A stretch of DNA of 64,000 bases from a virus. Location of the stretch: positions 40,983 to 104,982 of IMG/VR virus record IMGVR_UViG_3300020156_000022; one strand, 5' to 3'. Below the pieces are notes generated by a model, which ran no database searches, was not told where the DNA came from, and was given only the letters and a program-made list of their open reading frames with translations. Positions 28,209 through 35,615 of this stretch are shown here, piece after piece. Position numbers and translations under genes: made by a program. How positions within the stretch are numbered: the stretch's first letter is position 1; the number at the start of each line of letters is the position of its first letter.

Positions 28209-28412
28209 TTAGTGAACCTCAGCTCCTACTGCTTGAGTAGTCAGAAGTGTACGAATATCAATACTAATAGCCCAGCCATCGGCATCGAGAGCATCTCCTA
28301 GTTTGGTAGTGTGATGCCCACAAAAATCCAATTCGGCAGAACCTTTATTAAATCGTACATAAGCTTGCGCGCCACAACGGTCACACCTATCAGTACTTAC
28401 TAATGAATCCAT
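28209..28412 (-). CDS. DUF7455-type zinc protein (67 aa)
   Basis: CDRCGAQAYVRF (10-21) and LDFCGHHTTKL (29-39) are the CxxC and CxHH zinc ligands of a small protein widespread in actinobacteria and their phages. Cellular role unknown. GAAAGGGG lies upstream of the ATG. It supports an actinobacterial host. Confidence 0.75.
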   Translation of the reverse strand: MDSLVSTDRCDRCGAQAYVRFNKGSAELDFCGHHTTKLGDALDADGWAISIDIRTLLTTQAVGAEVH

Positions 28413-28455
28413 TTTCTGCCCCTTTCCAAGTGGCTAGTATACAGGAAATATCGGA

Positions 28456-29937
28456 TCACAGGTCAAACAGGCTAACAGAGTTTGTTGCCATGAAACTACC
28501 TAGATCTCGATTTGCTTCGAATGCTCCGTTAGAGGCAGAAGCAAAGTAGCTCGTTGCGTAGTCTACAGTAAGATCGATGCCGTGCACAACTTCACCATCA
28601 CGATTCTTGACAATCTGGGCCTTAAGGTCAGAAATCCGAGTCTTTTCCATCGGCTCAAGAATAGTAATAACTATATCAGATGAAGCTGACGCTTCTGCCG
28701 TTTCAGCCAAAGCTGAGGAATTGTAATAACCAGCATCCTGCGCTTCCTTCCAAGATTGCCTGTTAGTCTGCCAGGGAGAGACAATAGGAATTCCACGACC
28801 ATCATCAAAGGTAGTAGCAAACTGCTTTACCTCCTTGAGGGATTCCGCCAGCTCTTCACGGGTAGTTCCAAACCTGCGATCAGGTTTGAGAAGATTGATC
28901 GAGTCAATAACCAACAGATCAACATTAAATTCTCTTTGAAACCTATTTACCTTAGCTTCTGATGTTCCGATAGTAGCATTCCTAGGAACCTGAACAATCA
29001 CCAACTTTCCATAATTAGGATTGTTAGTGAAGTCATCCACGATGGCGCGGAATATTTCCAACTTGTCCTTAGGGAAAAACTCGATTCCCTTTTTGATATC
29101 GTTAGAGTTAATTCCTTCAGGTAAATCAAATTGCGGATGTCGAGAATGTCTAGCCAGTAGACGCCTTCTTACTTGAGGGCGAAGAGTTTCTGTGGTAAGA
29201 ATAACTACATTCTTACCTTGCTCAATAGCTGCACTCCATGTCAATTGAGTTGAACCTAATGTACTCTTGCCGCTAGACGTATATCCAACTACCAAGTCTA
29301 GTTCCCCTGGATAGAGCCCATTAATATGCCTATCAATAGCCGGAATGCCAAACTTAATTCCACCTGCTGCACGAGGGGAGGTGAATTCTTCCCAAATTTC
29401 ATTGTTTTCCTCGCGAGCATCACCTTCTGGAGATTCTTGCATAGAAAGTTCGCGATCAATTTCGGCAAACTTTTCCAATACTACTGAACGAGCATCTTTG
29501 TGCCCGAACAAATCAATGCCCTTAGCACCCTTGGCCCCTCTATTAAGAACTTCCATTCCTAAAGTAATAGCTTCTGCTGTTTTCTTTTCAGCAGACAATT
29601 CCTTTAGTTGTTCAATACTCCATCTAAAGTCATCATCTCTAATGACTTGCTTAGCAAGCGTATCGTAAGTTTCTAGATAAAGTGCTTGACGGCCAGCGTC
29701 GATACCCTTATTTACTAGAAGATCTTCTAGTGCTGCACGACTTAAGATTCCTCTTGCTGCTTCAAGATAACGTGAAAGCAAAAGGAATAATGTTTTGTAT
29801 TGAGCATCAGGAAAATGTACTTCGGTTAGTTGGTTAAATGCTCGATCAAGTAACTGAAGTCGTTCATTATATGGGCGGTCTTCAGATAGAATTGCTCCTA
29901 GAACAACTTTACTATGTTCTAAGGATGTACGAGCCAC
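28456..29937 (-). CDS. Replicative DNA helicase, DnaB-type
   Basis: 493 residues. Short N-terminal helical domain (1-130), linker, then RecA-fold core: GELDLVVGYTSSGKSTLG with Walker A at 218-226, NVVILTTETLRPQ (Glu after beta strand), VDLLVIDSINLL Walker B, FDDGRGIPIVSPWQTNR and ASSDIVITILEP, as in DnaB/gp41 helicases. It unwinds the fork 5'-3' for the phage polymerase and works with the primase-like protein two genes on. Confidence 0.9.
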   Translation of the reverse strand: MARTSLEHSKVVLGAILSEDRPYNERLQLLDRAFNQLTEVHFPDAQYKTLFLLLSRYLEAARGILSRAALEDLLVNKGIDAGRQALYLETYDTLAKQVIRDDDFRWSIEQLKELSAEKKTAEAITLGMEVLNRGAKGAKGIDLFGHKDARSVVLEKFAEIDRELSMQESPEGDAREENNEIWEEFTSPRAAGGIKFGIPAIDRHINGLYPGELDLVVGYTSSGKSTLGSTQLTWSAAIEQGKNVVILTTETLRPQVRRRLLARHSRHPQFDLPEGINSNDIKKGIEFFPKDKLEIFRAIVDDFTNNPNYGKLVIVQVPRNATIGTSEAKVNRFQREFNVDLLVIDSINLLKPDRRFGTTREELAESLKEVKQFATTFDDGRGIPIVSPWQTNRQSWKEAQDAGYYNSSALAETAEASASSDIVITILEPMEKTRISDLKAQIVKNRDGEVVHGIDLTVDYATSYFASASNGAFEANRDLGSFMATNSVSLFDL

Positions 29938-30195
29938 TTAGTTATCCTTTCGTACAAATGCTAGCACTTCAGTATCTCTGGGATAGAAACCTTCATTTGA
30001 CTCCCCTGCGGCTACATACCACATATCATCGCAAGAGTGAAATACACTTGATACTAGCCCTTTACCTGCTAATAAATCATCTTTTTGAAGGTCCTGTACT
30101 TTAATATTGCGCCATTCACGGTCTACTGCTTGTCCTGCGGTAGCAGTAGGGCGGCCAAAACCTTTTCTAGATTTTTTACTTTTAAATTGCCCCAC
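29938..30195 (-). CDS. Hypothetical protein (85 aa)
   Basis: Basic N-terminus (KSKKSRKGFGRPTATA) then a small beta domain with DDMWYVAAGESNEGFYPRD. Overlaps the dUTPase end by 14 nt. Not recognised. Confidence 0.55.
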   Translation of the reverse strand: MGQFKSKKSRKGFGRPTATAGQAVDREWRNIKVQDLQKDDLLAGKGLVSSVFHSCDDMWYVAAGESNEGFYPRDTEVLAFVRKDN

Positions 30196-30637
30196 TTGTC
30201 AAACCTCCTGTTGATCCGTGGCCTGATTCGCCACGTTCAGTTGAGTCTAGCTCATCTACTTCCAAAAAGCTAGCTTGCTCATGCCTCTGGAATACAATCT
30301 GAGCAATTCTGTCCCCTTTTGCGATGTTCACAGGAACAGAACCCAAATTTATCAGGTTAACAAATATTTGTCCTCGATAACCAGAATCGATGGTTCCAGG
30401 AGAATTAAGAAGAGTAACAGCATTTTGTGCTGCCAACCCGGAACGAGGTTGTACTAAACCTACCCAGCCTACCGGCATAGCAATAGCAATTCCTGTTGCA
30501 AACAGATGCCATGCACCAGGCATCAATTCAGCAGCCTCAAAACTATAAAGATCTGCTCCTGCATCTCCCTTGTAAGAATAATTCGGAATAATAGCTTCCG
30601 GATATAACTTTTTTATCTTAACCATATTTCCATACAT
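30182..30637 (-). CDS. dut: dUTP diphosphatase
   Basis: 151 residues with all five trimeric dUTPase motifs: KGDAGADLYS (1), QPRSGLAAQN (2), SPGTIDSGYRGQIFVNLIN (3), GDRIAQIVFQR (4), STERGESGHGSTGG (5, the Gly-rich lid). It removes dUTP and yields dUMP, complementing the dCTP and dCMP deaminases. ATG at 30637 with GAGG 6 nt upstream. Confidence 0.95.
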   Translation of the reverse strand: MYGNMVKIKKLYPEAIIPNYSYKGDAGADLYSFEAAELMPGAWHLFATGIAIAMPVGWVGLVQPRSGLAAQNAVTLLNSPGTIDSGYRGQIFVNLINLGSVPVNIAKGDRIAQIVFQRHEQASFLEVDELDSTERGESGHGSTGGLTSGAI

Positions 30638-30639
30638 TT

Positions 30640-31359
30640 TTATCCTCTTTCCAAGGCTGCGGCAGTCATTGCGTCTTTCACAGCGACAACTCCGAGAGCG
30701 TGTAGTTGTGATACTCGTGACTCTTCTAGTGCTAGCTCTTCTGCTACTCTACGCAAATCCATTTTACCATAATAACGTAGTGCTAAAATTACTTGAATCT
30801 CTGGGGGCAAATTTTCTACTGTTGATGTCAAAATAGTCAACATATCACGTGAAAATGCTGCGCCCTCAGTATCGATAGAGTCTTGCAACTCAGGAACTAC
30901 TGAAGCATTATCTTGCACACTATTACTAAAGTGAGCTTCAAGACTAATAGGTCGTGCAGATAGTCGAGCGTAAACTTTATTAATTTCAACTACAGACATA
31001 CCTGTTTTTTCTGCTAATTCTTCTATAGGTATGCCTTCATCCTGCCCTGCGTCTTTTAGCTTTTTAGCTTTGCTCCTGAGGGTTCTCGTAGCCCAATCCT
31101 CGCGTCTGATGTGGTCACGAATTGTGCCTCTGATCCTAAGACTGGCAAATACTTTAAAAAATTGCACTGCCTTAGGATCATAGCCATTCTTCTCACAATA
31201 AGGTACCCAACGATTGGCTGCGTCGGTAAGTCCTTCGTATGCTAACGAAACCATATCATCTAACTTGAGCGCATGAGTAGCTGTCCGCCATTCTCTATTA
31301 GCTATAGTCTTAGCTAAATCTAAGTGATTTAAAATAAGCGAATCTTTATCGTAACTCAT
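30640..31359 (-). CDS. Sigma factor, FliA/WhiG type
   Basis: 239 residues, three-domain sigma70-family factor without region 1. Region 2: DDMVSLAYEGLTDAANRW, then RIRGTIRDHIRREDW, which matches the RIRG.(M/I).D.LR..DW region 2.4 of FliA/WhiG sigma factors. Region 3 includes IPIEELAEKTGMSVVEINKV; region 4: LPPEIQVILALRYYGKMDLR then VAEELALEESRVSQLHALG, a complete HTH. FliA/WhiG factors read GCCGATAA -10 boxes, and this sequence recurs before the phage late genes, so it is probably the late transcription switch. It overlaps the helicase gene by 4 nt and is thus expressed with early genes. Confidence 0.88.
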   Translation of the reverse strand: MSYDKDSLILNHLDLAKTIANREWRTATHALKLDDMVSLAYEGLTDAANRWVPYCEKNGYDPKAVQFFKVFASLRIRGTIRDHIRREDWATRTLRSKAKKLKDAGQDEGIPIEELAEKTGMSVVEINKVYARLSARPISLEAHFSNSVQDNASVVPELQDSIDTEGAAFSRDMLTILTSTVENLPPEIQVILALRYYGKMDLRRVAEELALEESRVSQLHALGVVAVKDAMTAAALERG

Positions 31360-32966
31360 CTCCCAGCCCCTCCAATCATATTCAACATTGCCAGAGGGGA
31401 CAGAGCATCAAATAGCTCACTTCGGCTATCCCAGATAAAGTCAATCAGAGCTTGCTCACGTTCTAATGCTGGCAAATATCTCTCTTCTTGAGTACCTACG
31501 GTCAATAAATTGTGCACATAAACAGAACTATACTTCGACCCATCGCGACGGATGCGGCCTGCAAGCTGTTCCATACGTGAAGGATTCATAATCATGTCAA
31601 CATTAATCAAATGGCGAGCTACTTGAAGATTAAGTGACTGCTCAATAGAAGTAGTCCCAATCAATACTCGACAGTTGGGATCATTCCAGAATTGCTGCTG
31701 CGCTGCAAAACGATCAGCGTTATTCTTAGTCTCGCCCCAAATAGTAGAAAAGCCTACACCAGCTCTACTCAATCTGGATTGAAGTGCTCGAACGCCGTTT
31801 TTAAAATTAATAAATACTACGACCTTCTCATCAGAAAGATCACCATCAACTAGCTTCTCTTCAACCCAGTCAAGCTTTACTGAGGTGTTAGGACCATCAG
31901 GCTCTCCTAATGTAGCCAACCCTCCGCAGATTTGCGCACCATAAAGGAATTTAGCAATAGCGGTGGCTCGCTTTACTTCTTCACCCTGAGTTTTTATGAT
32001 TCTTAAAACACCTTGCTGGAGTTCTCGATATTTATCCATTTGAGCTTTGTACGGCTCAAGAAATACATTAGTTGGGATAACCGCTGGTAGGTCGACATCA
32101 TCAATATCGTTAGCAGTCCTTCGCAAAGCCAGATGCTTTGTTTTTTCCTTAAATTCAGGAAGGTTCTTATACCCCACTACTTTACGTTTAGTACTAATCT
32201 TACCTGTAGAAGAAACTTCATTCACCAATTCCTTTTGCAGATATCTGCGCTCAAACGAAACTGGTGAGCCAAGAACTTCTCGGGCACCAAGTAGGGAAAG
32301 AATATTGTAAAGATCTTGTAGCCTCTTTTGCAGAGGGGTTCCTGTGAGTACATAGATGTGCGGAGATCTTCTAGTAATACGCCCCACAGCATAAGCTGTT
32401 GCTGTATCACCATTTCTAAGCGCATCAACATCGTCAATAAATACAGCTTGGAAATTAAACGCCATATCAAGTTGTTCTAGATCGTTAATCAAAATAATAG
32501 GGTTTACAACACAGATTTCCCATTCTGTAAAATACTTTTCCCTGCGCTTTTCTTTTGGACCTTCTGCAACAATCACCTTAGTATCTTTCAACAAACGATT
32601 AAGTTGCATTTCCCATTGCGGCACAGCAGCAGGGCGGCATACTACTAGAATTCTCCCGCCATCAGCTAATTCATTAGCCTCTTTCAATACAGCAGCGGTT
32701 CCGGCCGCCTGAATAGTCTTTCCGGTTCCAACGCTGTCAGCAAGCAATCCGAGTCCAGCCGTATAAAGCCAGGCTACTCCCACTCGCTGATGCTTACGAA
32801 AAACAACCCCACACTGCTGACAGGTGGGGTCTAAATCTTCATGCTCTTCGCAAGGGGAGCTATTAAAATATTTTAGATCAGGAAGTTCAATGTCTGTAAC
32901 ATTCCTAATTCTCTCTGCTACCGCTTTCCTTTTGGCAGTCGATAGCTTATTGATCTCAAATAGCAC
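31356..32966 (-). CDS. SNF2-type helicase/ATPase
   Basis: 536 residues. Superfamily 2: Walker A ADSVGTGKTIQ (76-86), DDVD in place of DEAH (motif II), LTGTPLQKR (motif III), and in domain 2 INFKNGVRALQSRL, then LIGTTSIEQSLNLQVARHLI and QLAGRIRRDGS (motifs V and VI). An early zinc-like knuckle (CEEH, CQQC, residues 39-52). SNF2-family phage proteins move on or unwind DNA; UvsW-like roles in recombination and origin control are known examples. Confidence 0.85.
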   Translation of the reverse strand: MLFEINKLSTAKRKAVAERIRNVTDIELPDLKYFNSSPCEEHEDLDPTCQQCGVVFRKHQRVGVAWLYTAGLGLLADSVGTGKTIQAAGTAAVLKEANELADGGRILVVCRPAAVPQWEMQLNRLLKDTKVIVAEGPKEKRREKYFTEWEICVVNPIILINDLEQLDMAFNFQAVFIDDVDALRNGDTATAYAVGRITRRSPHIYVLTGTPLQKRLQDLYNILSLLGAREVLGSPVSFERRYLQKELVNEVSSTGKISTKRKVVGYKNLPEFKEKTKHLALRRTANDIDDVDLPAVIPTNVFLEPYKAQMDKYRELQQGVLRIIKTQGEEVKRATAIAKFLYGAQICGGLATLGEPDGPNTSVKLDWVEEKLVDGDLSDEKVVVFINFKNGVRALQSRLSRAGVGFSTIWGETKNNADRFAAQQQFWNDPNCRVLIGTTSIEQSLNLQVARHLINVDMIMNPSRMEQLAGRIRRDGSKYSSVYVHNLLTVGTQEERYLPALEREQALIDFIWDSRSELFDALSPLAMLNMIGGAGR

Positions 32967-32974
32967 AGTCGCCC

Positions 32975-33145
32975 CTAAAGTTTATTTTTCTTCTTATTAG
33001 CGTTGCGCTTCTTGTCAGAACGAGCCGACTCCAAGATATGTACGGCATACATTACGTCTTGCCCAAATGCGAGCAACGCTTCAGTTACTAGTGTATCATA
33101 CTTGGCCCAGTCAGGACTAGGTTGTTCTTGGAGTCGGTTCGTCAC
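32975..33145 (-). CDS. Small basic protein (56 aa)
   Basis: GTG at 33145, 8 nt after the holin-like gene stop. Helical, then a very basic end (SARSDKKRNANKKKNKL). No RBS of note. Function unknown. Confidence 0.55.
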   Translation of the reverse strand: MTNRLQEQPSPDWAKYDTLVTEALLAFGQDVMYAVHILESARSDKKRNANKKKNKL

Positions 33146-33153
33146 GTATTACC

Positions 33154-33498
33154 TTACCTTACGTCTGTATCTGTAGTATTGCCTGGGACTAACTTTGGTG
33201 TGGCTTCAGTCTGATGACGATCCAAAGCCTTAAGTGCGTCCTTACCAACAGATCCTAGAGATCCTACCACAGTACCTAGAACAATCTGAGACCATAGGCT
33301 CAACTGATCCAGGGAATGGTTAGCGATCTCAATACCCTGAGCAACGTCTACATGCGCGCCGATGAATACGACTGCGATACCAGATGCCCAGGCTAGAAGC
33401 TGAGTAAGAACAGCACTGGTGTCTCTACCACGAAGCTGTCGAACAAAATCCACAAGCTTCTTTGCAAATGCGGCTAGTAATGCCAGCTCTGCTCCCAT
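33154..33498 (-). CDS. Holin-like membrane protein
   Basis: 114 residues from ATG 33498, with GGAGG 5 nt upstream. Two hydrophobic segments: about 32-50 (LLAWASGIAVVFIGAHV) and about 70-88 (SQIVLGTVVGSLGSVG), with a charged C-terminus; an amphipathic N-terminal helix (LLAAFAKKLVDFVRQLRG). Fits a two-TM holin, and such proteins are common near tail genes in Streptomyces phages. The lysin candidate is far away (1770). Own promoter at 33542-33570. Confidence 0.6.
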   Translation of the reverse strand: MGAELALLAAFAKKLVDFVRQLRGRDTSAVLTQLLAWASGIAVVFIGAHVDVAQGIEIANHSLDQLSLWSQIVLGTVVGSLGSVGKDALKALDRHQTEATPKLVPGNTTDTDVR

Positions 33499-33541
33499 TT
33501 TTCCTCCTTGAGTGGAGATAAGCAAGTTTTACTTATCTGTA

Positions 33542-33570
33542 ATTATAACAACAAAACTAGAATTGATCAA
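33542..33570 (-). promoter_or_regulatory. Sigma70-type promoter for holin-like gene
   Basis: TTGATC (33565-33570), 17 bp, TATAAT (33542-33547). About 5 nt later AGATAAG/CTTATCT forms a leader hairpin before the RBS. Confidence 0.7.
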
Positions 33571-33573
33571 GTT

Positions 33574-34653
33574 TTAAGCAATCCTAGTTACAATTAACAT
33601 TGTATATTGTTTCAATGTAGTTGTTCCTGTAGCAGAAATCTGTGCCCAGTTGATGGTAATGTTTCCTGAATCAGCCCCTACGATAATAATTCCTTTTTCG
33701 TGGAAAGAAATTGCTCCGACAGTGGTATCAGTTCCATAACCAACATCAGTATTGAAAGCATAAGAACCTACACGAGTAGCTGTAGAATCTCGGCTCGTCA
33801 TTGTTAAAGCTGGACCAGAAATCATTCTCTGTCCAACGCTTCCAGGTGGTGCCCACCAGTTAATACGGATATCTCCACCAGAAGACCCGTCAGCATGCCC
33901 AACTAATTCAACCTCATAAACGCCATTAGGTACTACAGGAATAATTAATTGAGGATCGAATGTTGGTGTAGTAGTTCCTGATCGAGAAAGGTCAGAGGTT
34001 TTATACGCTACTTGTCTCTTTCCGATTCCTCCAACATTCAGATTTCCCGCTAAGTTCAAGTCTCCTGTAAAGGTTCCATCTACATCCAAGTTTCCTGTAA
34101 CCTGAACATTACTAAAGCTACTCGACCCTGTAACAGATAACTGATTCTGAAGGCTAAGATTTCCTGTAACTGCAAGCTGATTGCTTGTAGCACGATAGAT
34201 CCTAGTTTCTGGTGCTGTAGTTCCTCCACCGATTCTGATGCCATCATGGTTGATTTCAAGAGAATGTGTTGCATGACTAGCTTGCTTGAATTTAAGCAGG
34301 GGAACAGAAGTAATAGTAGCTACTACAACGTCAAATATAGCGGCAGGAGAGGTAATACCTATACCAATTCTATTTGCTGTTCCCAACAGAATGTTGTTCA
34401 AGAAAGTAGCTCCGGCATTTAGCAAATAATTCCAGGCTGATCCAACACGAAACTTTGCTCGCCCTGTGTCAGTCTCATATGAAGCAACTCCTTCATACAT
34501 TACAGTAGGGTTGACCGCTGACGTAGACTGAACAAAGCCAACAGCGTTATCGAGCTTCTCAAGATTATCGTTAAGATCAGTAGCTACATTCATAGGTTCG
34601 CTACCATCGTCAGCAGGCATATACATGCCTACTCTTGGTGTTGTGCTAGCCAC
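33574..34653 (-). CDS. Tail fibre/spike-like protein
   Basis: 359 residues. N-terminal GMYMPADDGSEPMNVATDLN is a common start of tail proteins; the middle (about 160-205) has NLSLQNQLSVTGS, VTGNLDVDGTFTGDLNLAG repeats of a beta-helix or trimeric shaft; the C-terminal 130 residues form a beta domain (VYEVELVGHADGSSGG, IRINWWAPPGSVGQRMISG) that resembles the end of the protein at 40187. Likely a receptor-binding or decoration protein of the tail tip. Confidence 0.7.
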   Translation of the reverse strand: MASTTPRVGMYMPADDGSEPMNVATDLNDNLEKLDNAVGFVQSTSAVNPTVMYEGVASYETDTGRAKFRVGSAWNYLLNAGATFLNNILLGTANRIGIGITSPAAIFDVVVATITSVPLLKFKQASHATHSLEINHDGIRIGGGTTAPETRIYRATSNQLAVTGNLSLQNQLSVTGSSSFSNVQVTGNLDVDGTFTGDLNLAGNLNVGGIGKRQVAYKTSDLSRSGTTTPTFDPQLIIPVVPNGVYEVELVGHADGSSGGDIRINWWAPPGSVGQRMISGPALTMTSRDSTATRVGSYAFNTDVGYGTDTTVGAISFHEKGIIIVGADSGNITINWAQISATGTTTLKQYTMLIVTRIA

Positions 34654-34693
34654 TATTACCTCCTAGGTTCCCTTGTTAAATCGGCTAGAGTTG

Positions 34694-34720
34694 AAGTGTA
34701 GGTAAGTATATATTCCTAGG
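34694..34720 (+). repeat. 27-bp dispersed repeat, copy 3
   Basis: Identical over 27 bp to 20292-20318 in the polymerase gene. Here it spans the stop codon (TAG, 34716-34718) of the GDPD gene and the start of the intergenic gap. Confidence 0.8.
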
Positions 34721-35612
34721 GATGGATCAGGTTCTCAGCTTCAAGATGTTTGTTAGTGATCAATGCATCTACTCCTACGTCAGCCATCTTCTGCCAGCAA
34801 GATGCAACATCAGTTGTTGGAGAATCTGTAGTCCAAGTAAATATCTTTAATCCACTAGCCTTATACATACCTACGACTGCTTTATCTAATCTGTCATATC
34901 GAACAACATAACCTTCAGCACCAATTTGTTTGATTGTCGTAGGCAAGCGTGTCATTCCTGCGGGAGGATATTCAATAACGAAAGTTGTCACATCTGGATA
35001 GAAGTCTTCCATTGCTGTAACACTAGCTACACTACCCATGTAGACTGTCTTATTCAGGTAATTGAAACGAATAATATAATCATAAAGCTTTTGAGCCTGG
35101 GCCTGAGTAGGGATAGCTTGCATATCTAGCAGCAAGCCAACATTGGCATCACGAGCAGCATCAAAGAACTCGTAGCCATAAGGCAAGTGCAACTTATCTG
35201 TGGACGCATCTACCTTACCGTGGTATTCTGGATATTGCCAGCTACCATCAGACTTCTTTCTGTTCCAAGGATCGTAATTAGCAGCATTCAAATTTTGTGT
35301 TTGGGACAGCCACAAGTTACTTACCAGGCCAGTACCGTCAGTAGTTACACCTACATCAGACCCATGCAAAGCTACTGGGAAGTTGGATTTGTTGAAATTA
35401 ACATCAATCTCTACCCAGGTCAGATTAGAGTTTTTCTTTTTAGCTGAAACTATACCTTGAACTGAGTTTTCTGGTGCTTCTAGTGGACCTGTTTTATGGG
35501 CGATTATTACAGGAGTGTCAGATGATAGATTTGGTGCCGCAGTAGCCGGGGATGCACCAGCTACTACAACCAATAAGGTACTTACGATTGCTAATACTTT
35601 TTTCAATTTCAA
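34716..35612 (-). CDS. Secreted glycerophosphodiester phosphodiesterase
   Basis: 298 residues. A signal peptide (MKLKKVLAIVSTLLVVVAGA, then SPATAA) with a typical AxA cleavage site, followed by a GDPD TIM-barrel: IIAHKTGPLEAPENSVQGI (catalytic His, Glu/Asn), WVEIDVNFNKSNFPVALHGSD (metal Glu, Asp and His). GDPDs release glycerol-3-phosphate and can act on teichoic acids. A phage gene for an exported GDPD between tail genes is unusual; it could change the infected cell's wall or, if uncleaved, be part of the tail. Confidence 0.85.
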   Translation of the reverse strand: MKLKKVLAIVSTLLVVVAGASPATAAPNLSSDTPVIIAHKTGPLEAPENSVQGIVSAKKKNSNLTWVEIDVNFNKSNFPVALHGSDVGVTTDGTGLVSNLWLSQTQNLNAANYDPWNRKKSDGSWQYPEYHGKVDASTDKLHLPYGYEFFDAARDANVGLLLDMQAIPTQAQAQKLYDYIIRFNYLNKTVYMGSVASVTAMEDFYPDVTTFVIEYPPAGMTRLPTTIKQIGAEGYVVRYDRLDKAVVGMYKASGLKIFTWTTDSPTTDVASCWQKMADVGVDALITNKHLEAENLIHP

Positions 35613-35615
35613 TCC

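Noticed and set aside
28425-28470. TTGACC and TATACT before the DUF7455 gene
   Set aside because: Spacer of 19 bp and an overlapping CCGATA sequence make the assignment unclear.
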